Shown: positions 23,749-36,973, numbered from the stretch's first letter. The stretch is DNA of 64,000 nt from Hofstenia miamia (GCA_004352715.1 SCFE01000117.1:1264110-1328109), one strand, 5' to 3'. The notes: a model not told the origin generated them from the sequence alone. A program made the numbers and translations.

Positions 23749-24333
23749 TATCTATCCTAAGAATTGGCCGCCTTCCTCGGGGGATAAATGTTTAGATATC
23801 GTCGTTTTACTGATTTTACTGGATAGTGATTTTCGATTTGAGGCATACAAAGTAGGCTCTCATACTATGAGCATTTATGAATATTTGTATAATTTCTACA
23901 CAGACCCTTTAACTCTCCGTTTCACTAGAACGGCCAAACGGTCATTTTGACAGTTTGCACTCATTCATTTTATTATCCTGTAAAAACAAATTCATTTATG
24001 AGGCTTAACTCTTGAAATATTTACACGGTAAATTTCGTTCAAAAACTCCTGGACATTTAGTGGAAAATGATGCATATACCTATAACGGGCAAACGGTCAA
24101 AATGAACGTCTATGACGTACTGTCAAAACTGAAGCTAATTGAGGGTACATAAATTTGATACAACTTATGACAAACAATATATCTAGTGTCTCTTGACTTT
24201 TTCAATTACATTATATGTCAACCATAACATGGCAACGACGTTTTTTAGTTCATTGTGCATTGAACCATGTGCATTATTACTACATTGTGCATTGAACCAT
24301 ATGCATTAACACTTTCAACGGCATATAATTAAG

Positions 24334-24374
24334 TATATAAACGGTTTTTATATACTTTTAGTCACTTTGAATTA
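24334..24374 (+). promoter_or_regulatory. Candidate TATA box for the piggyBac transposase
   Basis: TATATAAACGG at 24334 lies about 40 bp before the ATG at 24375. This would place a transcription start almost at the start codon, so the assignment is weak. Confidence 0.3.
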
Positions 24375-26136
24375 ATGGAAAGGAGAAACATTTTTAATGC
24401 ACTGCAAGCGCTAACTCATATTGATGATGATGATTCCGGTGATAGTGAGCTGGAATTAAGTGACGATAATGATAGTGATGAAAGCATATCCGACAGTAGT
24501 GATGAAGATTCAAGCAATGAGGAAAGTGATGAAAATGTTTCAGAGCTCCATTCACCCAATGGGACAAATTGGACAAAGCAAAATGGCAATAATTCTAACC
24601 GTCGTGGTCCAGCAAAGCAAGTCAATGCCTTTACAGCTCGAGCAGGACTTTCTGTGACTGCAAAAAGACGCATAACCAGCAGTGAATCGGCTTTGGATTC
24701 GCTTTCTTTATTTGTCACTGAACCAATGCTTAAGCTGATTCAAAAATGTACCAATGCAGATGGCAAGAGACAAAATGATGAATGGAATGTAAAATTAGAA
24801 GAACTAGAATGTTTTATTGGATTATTGTATGCAANGAGCTCCATTCACCCAATGGGACAAAATGGCAATAATTCTAACCGTCGTGGTCCAGCAAGGCAAG
24901 TCAATGTCTTTACCACTCGAGCAGGACTTTCTGCGACTGCAAAAAGGCGCATGACCAGCAGTGAATCGGCTTTGGATTCGCTTTCTTTATTTGTCACTGA
25001 ACCAATGCTTAAGCTGATTCAAAAATGTACCAATGCAGATGGCAAGAGACAAAATGATGAATGGAATGTAAAATTAGAAGAACTAGAATGTTTTATTGGA
25101 TTATTGTATGCAAGAAGACTTATGGGTGCAAAAAATATTCCCATTGACGATTTATGGTCACAGAAATGGGGTTTTAGCCTATTCAAATCAACAATGAGTA
25201 GAAATCGTTTCAAAGAAATCATGAGGCACCTACGTTTCGACGATCGTTCAACTAGAAAAACTCGTCTTAAAGAAGACAAATTTGCTTTGGTCTCAGAGAG
25301 TTGGTACTTATTTATTGAAAATTGTCAAACAAATTATACTCCAAATGAAAGTTTGACTGTGGATGAACAATTATTCGAAACAAAAAGTCGATGTAGATTC
25401 ATTCAATATATGGCGAACAAGCCGGATAAGTTCGGCATAAAATTTTGGTTTCTGGTGGAAAATGATTCAAAATATTTGTAAAATGGTTTTCCATATTTGG
25501 GGAAAATAAAGAAAGATCAAGCAGACCACTTGGTGAGTTTGTAAAGTGGCAGCTGCTTACGCCCTATAAAAATAAAGGTTATCATGTCACATGTGATAAC
25601 TTTTTTACATCCCTGGAATTGGCTAAAAAAACTTTTAGATAGCCGTATATCAGTCACTGGTACCATTCGAAAGAGCACGCGAGAAATTCCAAAAATTGTT
25701 AATCAACCGTTATATGACACCACTTTCCTCATCGATGAAAAAAGTGCTGCGCTACTAACAATATATGAAGCGAAGAAAAACTTATCTGTTTTAGTATTGT
25801 CTATTCGATGTTCTCGATCAAATCAGGTGTACGTCGTTGGCCACTAGCCATTTTTTCAACATTCTTGATTTAGCGGCAATTAATGCTTACATATTGTACA
25901 AGAAAGTTGTTGATGGAGGTATAAGTCGAAGAGATTTCATGAAAAAGTTGATTGAAGAACTGACACGACAAAGTGTAAATGATGTTGTTGATGTTCCAGA
26001 ATCGTCTCGATCAAATAAACGTCGACAATGTCGACATTGCCACACAAACAAAACTAATAATTGCTGTGCATACTATCATTATATATATATGTGTGAAGGA
26101 CAAATAGTTAAAATTAAATGCATAAATTTTGATTGA
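24375..26136 (+). pseudogene. piggyBac-family transposase, broken and internally deleted
   Basis: Starts with an acidic Asp/Ser-rich N-terminus (24420-24540), usual for the family. The DDE_Tnp_1_7 core follows: ELECFIGLLYARRLMGAKNI, IDDLWSQKWG, SRNRFKEIMRHLRFDD, and LTVDEQLFETKSRCRF with catalytic Asp 1 (about 25361). GIKFWFLVENDSKYL is followed by an in-frame TAA (25479) and NGFPYLGK, then a frameshift near 25525 leads to KWQLLTPYKNKGYHVTCDNF with catalytic Asp 2, then TIRKSTREIPKIVNQPLYDT. After about 25825 the reading jumps to RRWPLAIFFNILDLAAINAY. The segment that should carry the third catalytic Asp (GVDVVDQM in relatives) is deleted. The C-terminal Cys-rich finger (QCRHCHTNKTNNCC) is present at about 26028-26070. 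The N-terminal part is duplicated across an N at 24835. Confidence 0.88.
24543..25113 (+). repeat. Near-duplicate of transposase segment joined by one N
   Basis: 24543-24834 and 24836-25113 align along their length apart from a 14-base stretch present only in the first copy and about seven substitutions (for example CAATGCCTTTACAG versus CAATGTCTTTACCA). A single N at 24835 separates them. They look like two alleles or two element copies merged by the assembler. Confidence 0.88.
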
Positions 26137-26280
26137 GTGACTAGTTGATAACTTGTGCTGTTTTTGTTTGTATAGGAAAATATATAGTTTATTTATATTT
26201 GAATTCAAAAATCGAAACGGCCATTTTGACCGTTTGGCCGTTATAGGTAGGTAAAATTTTTGGCCGTTCTAGTGTTTTAA

Positions 26281-27279
26281 TGAATATGTTTTCTTGCTCA
26301 AACAATCGATGCAAACCGATAACCATCGGTAGAGTTATCACCATAACTGCTCTGAAATATTTCGCTATATTATTTTGATGATATTGGTTAATAGTGGAAA
26401 ATTAGAGTATTTTGCAAACCGCCTTGTTCGAATTTTTAGACTGCTAAAAATGGGCGGACCACTGAGAATGGCATGTTTGCAAAGCCTTCTCAATTAGCTC
26501 AACATCACAATAACTGATGATACGAAACATAACTAAGCGTAAGTACATTTCTATCATCGAACTAAAAACATATAGAAATGTAAAATGCAGCAATTAAATA
26601 AAAATTTAAGCAATTTACAAATGCTGCAAAAACCACAAAAACTTCACTTATTTCAGGAAATAAAATTGTAAGTAAATAAAGGGGATGCATTTTCTGAGAA
26701 GTCGTTAACAATCTCATTAATGTTCCAAAGGGATAAAACTATACTCATGTATTTTTACAAATAAACACCAAAAAGATCTTGCAAAGTAAGTGTACATTAT
26801 ATGCATATAATTTGTATTTATCATTTGAACATGAAAAATGCTCCTTGAGCGGGAAGCTGCTAGCCCCCTGGTAGATGCAGAAATTGCAGAACAACAGATG
26901 CCATTCGAGTGCAGATCGAGTACTCACAGAAACCTAATTCATAGCGTATCCATAATTAAAATTTGGAAATTTTTGTAAATATTTGGCAGATTTATATTGA
27001 ACACGAGAAAGTTGGAATAACATTAAATTTCTATACTGAGAATTTGCAAAATCCCATTTTTACAATTTTTGCATCTATAATTTGATATTTGCCATTTTCT
27101 ATATTCTGTGTGATTTTAAGAGGAACAAAACGCAAAATAAATAGTAAAAGATACGCTATGTATATATACATATTTTTTATCGCATAATGTCTTTACACAA
27201 CCATACAATTAATAATTATATATAGATGAATAATTTCACAGCCCATTTCGTTGAAACTAATAAATAAGGTGTGAAAGGG
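26281..27279. other. AT-rich non-coding, no gene seen
   Basis: Contains a small dyad ACCGATAACCATCGGT near 26318; otherwise nothing I can support. Confidence 0.4.
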
Positions 27280-27480
27280 TGGAGACATTGAATTGGGCAA
27301 TCAATGGACAGGGGAGGAGTGAATGACCTCCAGAGATGCCGCTCATTGTCCCCAGATGTCTCTTTACCACTGATGGTCAATAGCGCGATGCAGTAGTTTG
27401 AAATGAAAAGAGGATTAAACGAGACACAGGCCGGTGTGTTATTTAAACATTCTTAAGTTTGGGTGGAGACAAATGAAATC
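27280..27480. promoter_or_regulatory. Complex non-coding island, candidate cis-regulatory element
   Basis: GGGTGGAGACATTGAATTGG, GGCAATCAATGGACAGGGG, CTCATTGTCCCCAG and GGATTAAACGAG occur in a repeat-free, more GC-rich patch. TTGTCC/ATTGAATTG motifs are Sox/homeodomain-like. GGGTGGAGACA appears twice (27279 and 27460). No ORF. Confidence 0.3.
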
Positions 27481-27829
27481 ATCCCTTAAATATAGCTTTA
27501 ATCATTTTTTAAATAGAAAATTCATATTAAGAATTTCTTCACAAAGAACAAAGGTACTTAGTAAAAAATAATAAGTTATTTAAATGATACGTTAGTACAT
27601 GCATCTTAGAACTCATTTGCTCCTAAATTTAAAGTTTTGTGAATTTATTTAGGATTAATTTAACAAGTTCAGAGATATAGTCATTACACTTTGGAATAAT
27701 GAAGGGATAGCTTGTACTAGTGTAAAAACGCCCCTAGGAAAAGGTAATGCAAAGTTTAATGTCAAAGGAGATTGGAAACTAATATGCGACAGAGTACTGG
27801 ATAAGAAATAATGTCAAAGCACTTGAAGA

Positions 27830-28010
27830 GTGTATAAAGCGGTGGCCTAATTGCATCCAACGAGAACAAGGCCTCGGCAGCAGATTAAGCCGCTAGTGGC
27901 GACTGCTCGTCTGTTCACGTCAGTCAACGACCCTCTCGACTGAGGAACAGCGACAAAGAAAGTGGCAAACTTCAGCTCTCTCTCACACAAAATGTCACAC
28001 CCATCCACAA
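27830..28010. promoter_or_regulatory. GC-richer island, candidate cis-regulatory element
   Basis: GCGGTGGCCTAATTGCATCC, AAGGCCTCGGCAGCAGATTA, CGCTAGTGGCGACTGCTCG and TTCACGTCAGTCAACGACCC form one of the most GC-rich, lowest-repeat stretches in the window. It contains an E-box-like CACGTC and homeodomain-like TAATTG. No ORF with recognisable content. Confidence 0.3.
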
Positions 28011-31000
28011 CAAACTATTGGATGAAAACACGTTTTCCAATTTCTCTCCAATTGGAAATATTACGATTTCAACAAATAATTACAGAATTAAAAAATTAGC
28101 ATTATATTTTAATAATTTTCCTTAAAATGCACAACATCCAATTAATACATTCACGCATATATATATATACATGTATATCAGTGTGTGTGTATGCTTGGAA
28201 CAAATAATTAAAAACAAATGCTTTGTGATTTATGATCTGAACAATACATTTGTATATGTTGGTCAGCACTTTTCATGCACAAAAAACCATTGACATTATG
28301 CATAGCGTTGAGGAGTCTTCATGACATTTTTCCTCCCAAATCTTCCATCTTTTGCAGAATCTTGTTTCAAAAAAGAAGAGTAGATCCTCACCAGCCTCAA
28401 TCAAAAATATGTTCTGCATTATTACTCGATTTATAACACTATCTCGGAATTTCTTTAACATATAAAATGTCTCTGTTCAAGTTTGGTAGATATGGGTCCT
28501 CTTAACCCTGGTAGGGCAAATGTTCTATGATATTTAGATTTCTTAAAAATAAATTAGGAAAAATTAAATTAGTCCCACTATAGTATCCACCTGATAGTGC
28601 TAGTAAAATTCTCAAACAACGTTATCAACTTCAATAATATCAGTACAAATTTTGAAAAAATATAATGGGACATGACACTACACTTGTGATACTCCAATAT
28701 TGTCTGTAATATTCCTGTTGAATTTGAAACAAAAACTTTGTTTGCATATTTGTTTATTAATAATCTAAAACATAGAAAACGACAAGAGTAAATTACTTTT
28801 TTCTAAATGAAAAACAGGTATATCATGGATATTAATGCAAACTTCATTGAAATCATTGCGCTTTAGTTCTACGATAGTTGTGTCAGAGATGGTTATGGCT
28901 AGACCGGGCTTGGGCAGAGGAAAAGCAAAAACGATGGCGAAAAACTATCAGTGTGTTGAAAAATAAAATTTACACCTTGAAATTTGATATTAGTATCCTA
29001 TAAAATTTTAAAAATCAATTGAGATTTTTCATTTTCAGTCAACAGAGCAATGTGGTTCAATGTATTAAAAGTAATAGAATTTCAAACAGGCTTTATCTAA
29101 TTTCATTTTGGAAAAACTACTTTCGCATGAAGAGCTGAAAAGGAGGGGAGTTAGACCTATTAAGAGTAATCTAAATAACAATCAAACGATGTCTGTATGG
29201 AAATGAAAAAGACAGAAAATGTATGATGGATGTCGACCGTTCACTGTATAACTTCATTTGATTATGTCTATTAATTGAGTGACTAGAAAGTGAGAGACCA
29301 ATAATGGACAGCCTCCAATTTTGTAGGTCCCTGGGTCCCTTAGGCTAAAATGCAAGTTGTTCCGATTTGAAAAAAGTGTATATATATATATATATAAAGA
29401 AGAAGAAATAAGGGCTCAATAAATTTATTCATTAGCTAAAATATATTTTTAAGAATGTAAGAACACGATTCCAACAACTTATTAAAATCTATAATTATTG
29501 CTGGACCCTATGCACTCAGCGACTTTATATATTTTTAAATTTACTCAGCGACTCGATATTTAATTGTGAAAATGGGCCAACTTCTTTAATTTGGCATCAT
29601 TACTATGAAGCTTAGGTAGTTGATTGTCAATTATATTAATTCTACTTATTTTTTTGTTCTTAAACTCTTTGACTCATTTCTGCTAATTTTTATAACTTGA
29701 ACCTTAAGCCGTGAGAAATCGTTAATATCGCAGTAACTAATAGTTCAATCAGTTCTAGGATGCTCTTAAACAATTTTAAATGCAATTTTCCTTTAGGAAA
29801 AGTTAATTTCCAATGTACCATTGAGTTTGAACAAATTTGGCTCTTGAGCAAAATATAACTTAAATCAAGGCTGAGGGTTGCTTTGTTAATAAAAAATCAA
29901 AATATTAGTAAAGGCCGTTTAATAGTCTAATACAGAAACTGCAGTTTGGAAATTACTTTTGAAATTCGCTAGATTTTAAACAAGGGCTGCGGAACCGGGG
30001 AATATTGCAGAGTACAGGGCTAGGGGGTGCTTTATTTAATACTTAGAGCACACTGAAATTTATGTAAAAAAAATAAAATATATTTTTTCGATAGGCAATA
30101 AATGCTTTTCTGATTTACTTTTCGTGAAATATTGTTTGAATGAAGCATCATGGGACAGTGTACGTAGATGTAGATGTTTATTGTAGTGCAGAGGCCGGAG
30201 TTGTATATCCCAGTGGAAAAATAACTTACTTGTGTTATTAAAAGGGAAATTCACAGTATTTCATTAGTATGCATGCCTATCGATTTCAAAACAAGAAGTA
30301 GCGAAAATATTTATTAATAATCAGTGACGTATTGCTTATTTTGGTAATCATTAAGGTGTATTTTCATTGTTTATTTTTATTGTTTTTTATAATTCATTTT
30401 TATATTTTTGTTTAGATTTTATAGCTACGCAGTTTTCGTATTTTGGACGAAATGATTTTGAGTTCCTCTTGCTTACTTGGTTTTCTTAATTCAAACATTG
30501 AAAGTTTGACATTTTGAAATTTGCGTTAGGAACCACCAATGGTTTAAATAACCGCTTGACAAAATCGTATTTTATTTATACAGACTTTATCGGGTTCATA
30601 GACTGAGCTATGGTAGATTGAAAAACGTTTGCTGTTTGCTTTGCTGAGAATGTGTTTGACATGAAAACCAAACTGATTCATATTGTTATATAGTATAAAG
30701 ATCATATTGAGAGTGCACGCAAGTTTACGTTTGTTTTGTGTTTATTAAAGTTAAAAGTGATCAAGTTTGGTATAATTAAGAATAGAGTGGAACTAGGCTC
30801 TCGACAGAAAAACTGTTGAAAAATGACAAGTATGATCTGATAAAAGTTAAAGCACTCACATCCATTTATGTATTTTCAAGTCTTCAATGAAAACGGATCT
30901 CAATATTAAGCTATTAGCTAGAACATATATTTCTCAAAAACTCAGCTTTCCTACACCTAGAATATTTTCAACAATATTGATTCAATTTAAATATTTAAAG

Positions 31001-32103
31001 ATAAAATGCGTTCTATTCGGCAGACTATTTCTCTAGAAAATCATTATTTAAATTTTCGCAAAACAAGTTCAGTTGTGAAAAGGAAGTGTGGTCGGGGAGA
31101 ATTGGCACCAATGTCGGAAGTTCAAAACCATGCAGGTTTCTTGCAAAGGACAGTACGTAACTTCTCAGATGAAGATAGGGGTAATAATAAGAAGAAGACT
31201 TTGGATTACATCCAAAAATGAATTTGATATTCTACTGCCACTGTTAATTTCGTAAAATTTAAAAAAAATATTTCTCTAATAAATTCACTAAAAATCATTT
31301 CTATCACAATATTAAAATCAAACATTCGCAATTTCATAAAATGTTTAGATAGTTTTTGAAAAAAGGGGGCGCTCAATATCTAGTAGGTCAATAATAAAAT
31401 TATATATAACTGTGAACTGTCAGCCGAGAAGCATTCTTACAGAACAATAATTGAATCAAATTTACTTCCCTTTAAACAAGAGGAACAATGGTTCCAAACA
31501 TAACGAACAGCCTGAATGTCTAACAGGTGAATCGGATGATGGATAACCATTAAATAAGACCACTAACAATAGCATCGAGTGGGCATATATCAAAATATCA
31601 TACCTTTATTCTTAATTCCTTTCATATAGTCTGGCTTGTCTTTCACAGAGAATCACAGAACGAAAAGCATTGAAGCCTTTAAACTGAACAAAGAGAGCCA
31701 AGACGTTATTAGGAAACTAAATACTTCAGAAATAAAAAACTATTAAAAAGCAAAATGGTTCATTTTGAACATTTCGAATTTAACGCAATTTCTTCAGTAA
31801 TTTAAAGTAGTAAGATTTATGTTAAAGCATAGAAACTATAAGAACTTTGAAATACTAATATACATGAGTTTAAGAACTTCAAAATTTGTTGAAAACATTG
31901 TAAAATTTAGAGACTGTCTTAAAAATTTATTAAATCTGGATATATTAAGGAGATTATCAAAATGTGTTGGATGAACTTTTCTAAAGATGGGTGGTTTCGT
32001 CAGTTGGTATTATTGACGATGGTTATAATATGAGGTTAAGGTTCATTTTAAAATTAAATTAATTGTTGGATGGGAAAAAGGACTGTTCTGATGACCAACA
32101 TCG
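28011..32103. other. AT-rich non-coding, no gene seen
   Basis: Short (TA)n runs at about 28156-28170 and 29378-29397 and a (GT)n run near 28181. A 71-codon ORF at 31006-31221 has no recognised domain and is probably chance. Confidence 0.4.
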
Positions 32104-32159
32104 TTATTTAATTACATATACAGACTTATATATATATATATATATATGTAATTAAATAA
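32104..32159. repeat. Perfect 17-bp inverted repeat around a (TA)n core
   Basis: Arms TTATTTAATTACATATA (32104-32120) and its exact inverse at 32143-32159, separated by CAGACT plus (TA)n. It would form a cruciform or hairpin and may be a by-product of the TA microsatellite. Confidence 0.85.
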
Positions 32160-33539
32160 ATATTGTTTTCGCAAATAGGACTACCTTTTGCAGTTATTAT
32201 AGTAATCAACTACAAAATCATGTATAATGGCAAAGTATAAAGTTCTAGAGATATTTGTTCGTGAGCTCTGATCATTTAAAATACTTTATAGAAAACATAA
32301 AAATGCAAGAAATGCCTCGTTCCCAAGATCAAATTATAATAAAAAAATGAAATTTCTTAACGCTTATCAGGACGTCGGTCAACATGCTGTTTGAAATCAT
32401 GTATATTTTTGTATTTCAACAGTGATTTATCATGTCAAAAATATTGATTCTATGGGCAGATAAATATAAGTATTTAATTCATGCGTATATACCAAAAAAG
32501 TTGGAAAAATCTTATATTTACAACATTTATAATACTTTTTTTCCCAATCTGCAATCGCTGGAAATGTGGTTTTGATAGGTTGAAGATAGGTAGAAATTTT
32601 TTAACTGGAAGACAAACTATTTGTTGACTCTTAATCGTTTTTCTATTCTCTGAGATGTGGCATGGAATATTACACATATTATTATGAAGAACAACGGATG
32701 TAAACCGAACAAAACCAACATTTGAGGAATATTTTTTGATTGCTAAGAAGCATATTAAATGTAGTCTTCAACCACTAAAAATCAAGAAAAGAGTTTGAAA
32801 TTCTGATCTTTCCACCAATTTTATAGATAAAAGAATACTAATAACACCAACTTTTCATCAATCACATAGAAATGTTGGACGATGTTATGTCTGTGGGAAA
32901 GTTCTTAATATGAATGCTTGCTTCATCATATTGTTTGTAAATCAACATCATGCAGAAGATGTTCTATATAGCCTTGCGTTCTCGTTTTGAATACTAGTTG
33001 TGTTGTTTTGAGTGATTGTAGTTTTATTTGTACATAGGTTCTACAATAATTAAAATTAATATTAGATTCCCTGGAACTTTTCATTTTAAAGATCAATTAT
33101 GAGTAACAGTAGACATAGTTTATGTATTATAATGAATATTTATACTGTTTACAAGGTTATGTTCTTGATAAAATAATGTTGACAGATTTTGGATGAAAAC
33201 TTCCAAGACAGCGCCTTCAGTATTAACGCATCCATGCCACAATTTGTTACACATACTTGGATTGGTGGTGAAAATTTTTAACAAAAAGATTTAAAAAACG
33301 TATAAATGTAAATTGAATATCTAGGCAAATATTAAGTCAAGGTTTATTAGTTTTCATTTTAAAAATGAAATAAAAATCGATAACAAATTTTGCTACACTA
33401 TTTTTTCGAGACAGATTGAACAATGGGTCGGATAAATATTGGGATATTTCAGCTCCAAACCTAAAACCGAAAAACAATTACAATACAGAAAATTTACTAA
33501 AATTTTTTCCGACTGGAAAATACTTAATTACGTCGCGGG
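32160..33539. other. AT-rich non-coding, no gene seen
   Basis: No repeats, islands or domains recognised. Confidence 0.4.
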
Positions 33540-33960
33540 TTGCACCAATTTTCCTTTTCTCAGAGTTGCCCAATTAATGACCCAAATTCATGGAAAATTA
33601 AAAAACCTGTATGCGTAGTTCATTAAAACAGCGCCATCTGCGAGTGGAAATGTGAAAAATGTTGTGAATGGAAGGATTTTGAAACTGGAATTAAAAATTG
33701 TTTTATGATATATTAAAAGAAAGCGAAACTTTGAAATGTAGCCTCTGATGATAATAATGAATAACGGGAGGGAAGCTTTGAGAGGTAGACAAAACAATTA
33801 ATGGAAGAAGAGGATAAAAGGGAAGGTGGCTATTAGAAAGGCCGCTCATTAGGGGAAACGAGGGTGAGAGCTACAAAAGTGCTAATGTACATTGGAACAA
33901 GTGTCGAAATTAAACGGCAGACAATTAACTCAAGAGTTCGCTTTCACAGACCAATTTTAC
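33540..33960. promoter_or_regulatory. Complex non-coding island, candidate cis-regulatory element
   Basis: CAGCGCCATCTGCGAGTGG, ACAAAACAATTAATGGAAG, GGCCGCTCATTAGGGG, AAATTAAACGGCAGACAATT and GAGTTCGCTTTCACAG are packed in repeat-free sequence with several ATTA cores. Composition differs clearly from the flanking AT-rich DNA. The 69-codon minus-strand ORF inside has no recognisable domain. Confidence 0.33.
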
Positions 33961-36900
33961 TAATGGGTCAGATAGAATACACAATTTTCTCTTCACGCTG
34001 AAAAAAGATAAATAATCACATTTAACTAAGCTTCTACTACAGATTGAGGCTGTCCTTAGAAATCAATAGCAGGCTTCGTAAATTGTTCAAAGAAACTCCA
34101 ATTACAAATGAAAATATATTTTACGTCACATGACAATGGCCTATGCCTCTAGAGGCTTATAAAAGAAACAAATAATTGAAAAGCATTATTATCCAGCGCA
34201 AACCTTTTAAAATAATGCATATGAAAATGGAAATATTGGCATGTATACAAAACTTAAATTGTCAAAAATATGTTGCAAAAAATTGAAATTTCCAATAATC
34301 AATTAAATAAATCAGTTCGGTTAATGCTACGCCTTATGTACAATATTCTTTTAACAGCATTTTGCATTTTTAAATAAAAAAAAAAGAATTGGTTTTTTAA
34401 ATTTAATTCAACTCAAGTTCAAATGACAAAGTTGATTAAATCTCACACATTTGAAAACTAGTACACACCAAACTTAGTGCTTCAATGCATACCAAAGTAC
34501 ATCATGCAATTGTAAACATTGAATTTAAAATGCACGCTTGTGAAAACACATTTTATAGCCAAAAGCGGTTAAAAACTTTTACTAGGTGAAATTACCAATA
34601 TCAATGTCCAGAAAGATTAGTGAACTGCTAAATTAAATTTAAAGCTAAAAGACAAAAAAATTAAGATGTAACACATATATATATAAAGATGGAAATATTA
34701 GACCTCACCATTGGGATTGAAAAACATTCACTAGACTCATGTAAGAAAGCGGGAATCTGGATCATATGCAACATGTGCACGAAACGAACAATTATTTTTA
34801 ATCGTAGAATATAAAGATAGTCGCACGTTTTCAGGCAGCAAGTATATAACCATTTTGAGTTACACCAAATTTTCCCGATAATCTTTCCAATGTCGATCAC
34901 AGTAAACATATATATATATATATATATTATAATTCAGTGTGAAAAAATTTGTTTATTCTAAATTTTATGTACAAATTCATTCAGGAGATTTTGAATTATT
35001 AAGAGTGCAAGTTTGTGAAAATCCTATTACATTGGTAATTTTGATGTAAAATCAAGAAATTAATATAATGGGATTTTAGCAAAACTTGAGTAGTAATATT
35101 TTTGAGACAACTGAATACATTTATGCAAAACTTTTAGAATAAACTAAATTTTTTACGCTAAACCCGATTTATTCGCTATATTTATGGAGATTGCTGTTAG
35201 AGTGCCCCTTCACAGGAAAATTCGGAGAAAACTAAATTTCTTATTAAAAGTTTACGTGAAAATTTGAATTCACAAGGCCAAACTTGTGTGTATATATATA
35301 TATTAATATAAATTAAATGCTAAGGCTAGGGACAACGTTAAAAATTTTACACTTCCTATGAAATGTAAAGACCCCCCCCAATTAATCAATTTACACACGC
35401 TCGGTGCCGGTGTATTGGATTTAAGTAAGCACTTTACGCATTTTTAAACATACTTTACGTATGATATATTCAAAAAATCAGTTTTAGTTATAATTATAAA
35501 GCCAGAGATTATTGGGATATTAGGATAATTTGTGTACGATCAAGCATTTCCTATATAACAACAAAAAATGAGAAGTAATCATGGAATGACGTATCATTAA
35601 ATTACGTGTTGCAATGAGTAGGAAAGTTAACTTTGTTTTCTTCAACACTTGAGTAGAAGAGCAGAACCTTTATAGTTGTGACATTAAAAATGTGGCAACA
35701 CCTAATAGCCATTAAAGCAAATACTAAAGTTTCAATAAAAACGTTGTGTTCAAAGAACATGATTCGTTGATAAATTTAAATACGTCACGTCCAATCAGAT
35801 GAGGTGTGAGTTATATTACGTGACTATCAATTAGAAGCGTTGTTAATCTAAAAATCAACTAGAGAATTTATCAATTAAAAGCTGCATTACTACAATTCTA
35901 GCATAAATACGTAAAGAAAAATCCTCTACTAAAACTTGTGAAAAGTAAACATGTGGCAAAAGCATTCCAAAAATGAAATATGCTTTTTACAATGATGTAG
36001 ACGATGAGCTATAAATGTCCAAAACTTATTGAGTCTTAAATTTTATTAATAAGCATTTACAATATTCTTCTGACTTCCTACAATGTACTAAGCATCATTG
36101 CTATAGCTATTATTTTTCAAAATTTTATACAGTATATTATGTATTTTCCGTTTTAATTATTGTAATTCTAGCATTAATTAATTGCCCCCTCCCCCAATTT
36201 AATAAAGCTTTTTTTGAAAGAAAAAGATACAGCTAACTTTAGCCATAGCTTCAAATCGGCTAAAATTTCAGCCTAGAGTCGAAAACCTACACAGTTCAGT
36301 TATGGGCCATAAGTATAAAAAATTGAAAAAAAATAAGTAGCAGTTGAAGCTATGCACAACATCAAATCATCCTGTCAGTTCTACTAGCAAATCTACGTAT
36401 AACTTATAAATTACATTTTAAAGTGTGTCAAAGTAGAGAAAATAAAACGACTGAGAACAATGGAATGTACAAAGACCACCTAGGGACTTGTATGTTTCTG
36501 TAATAGGTTTGATAATGTTACACTAATAAATGTGTTCTTACACAAACTGTGGACCGATTCTGGTCCTAACTACGGTGTGGTTCGATTAAACAGCAGTGGT
36601 CTTGTTAACCGTGCACAAATTTTAAAATAAACTATAATTATGAACTTGGAGTGTTTAGTGACGAATTAAAATTACTCAAGAACAATTGAAGGAACAAAAA
36701 TTAAGGAAATTTGTACAATTAATTTAACAGCATTGAGTGTGGAATTGCAAGATATATCTATTGAATACTTGTTACAAAATAGCGCTTTCCTCTGCACTCT
36801 CAAACAACTTTGAATCGAAAAAGGAGGCGATTGCTTAACAAAAAAATTACATGCTAATCGTTAATTAAATAATTGCAGTATAACGTGAAAACCCCAACTA

Positions 36901-36973
36901 ATGTGTGATTTAGAAACTTAGCCAAGACTTTTGTAACGGTATACATTTTAATGAAAAAATAGCTCTATAAAAA

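Larger units (their letters stand above)
23913..26276 (+). mobile_element. piggyBac transposon with nested inverted repeats, dead
   Basis: TTAA occurs at both margins (23909-23912 and 26277-26280). The left end holds CACTAGAACGGCC (23923) and the right end its inverse GGCCGTTCTAGTG (26262-26274). A second inverted pair lies further in: CCTATAACGGGCAAACGGTC at about 24079 and, inverted, GACCGTTTGGCCGTTATAGG at 26228-26247. The left outer repeat starts 10 bases from its TTAA and the right one 2 bases from its TTAA, so either the ends are imperfect or the TTAAs are fortuitous and the element runs 23923-26274. The piggyBac transposase inside confirms the class. Confidence 0.85.

Noticed and set aside
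24394-24718. Minus-strand and alternate-frame ORFs in the piggyBac N-terminus
   Set aside because: Shadows of the acidic Asp/Ser-rich transposase coding sequence.
31006-31221. 71-codon plus-strand ORF
   Set aside because: ATG and a basic composition, but no domain, no promoter or splice signals, and isolated in AT-rich DNA.
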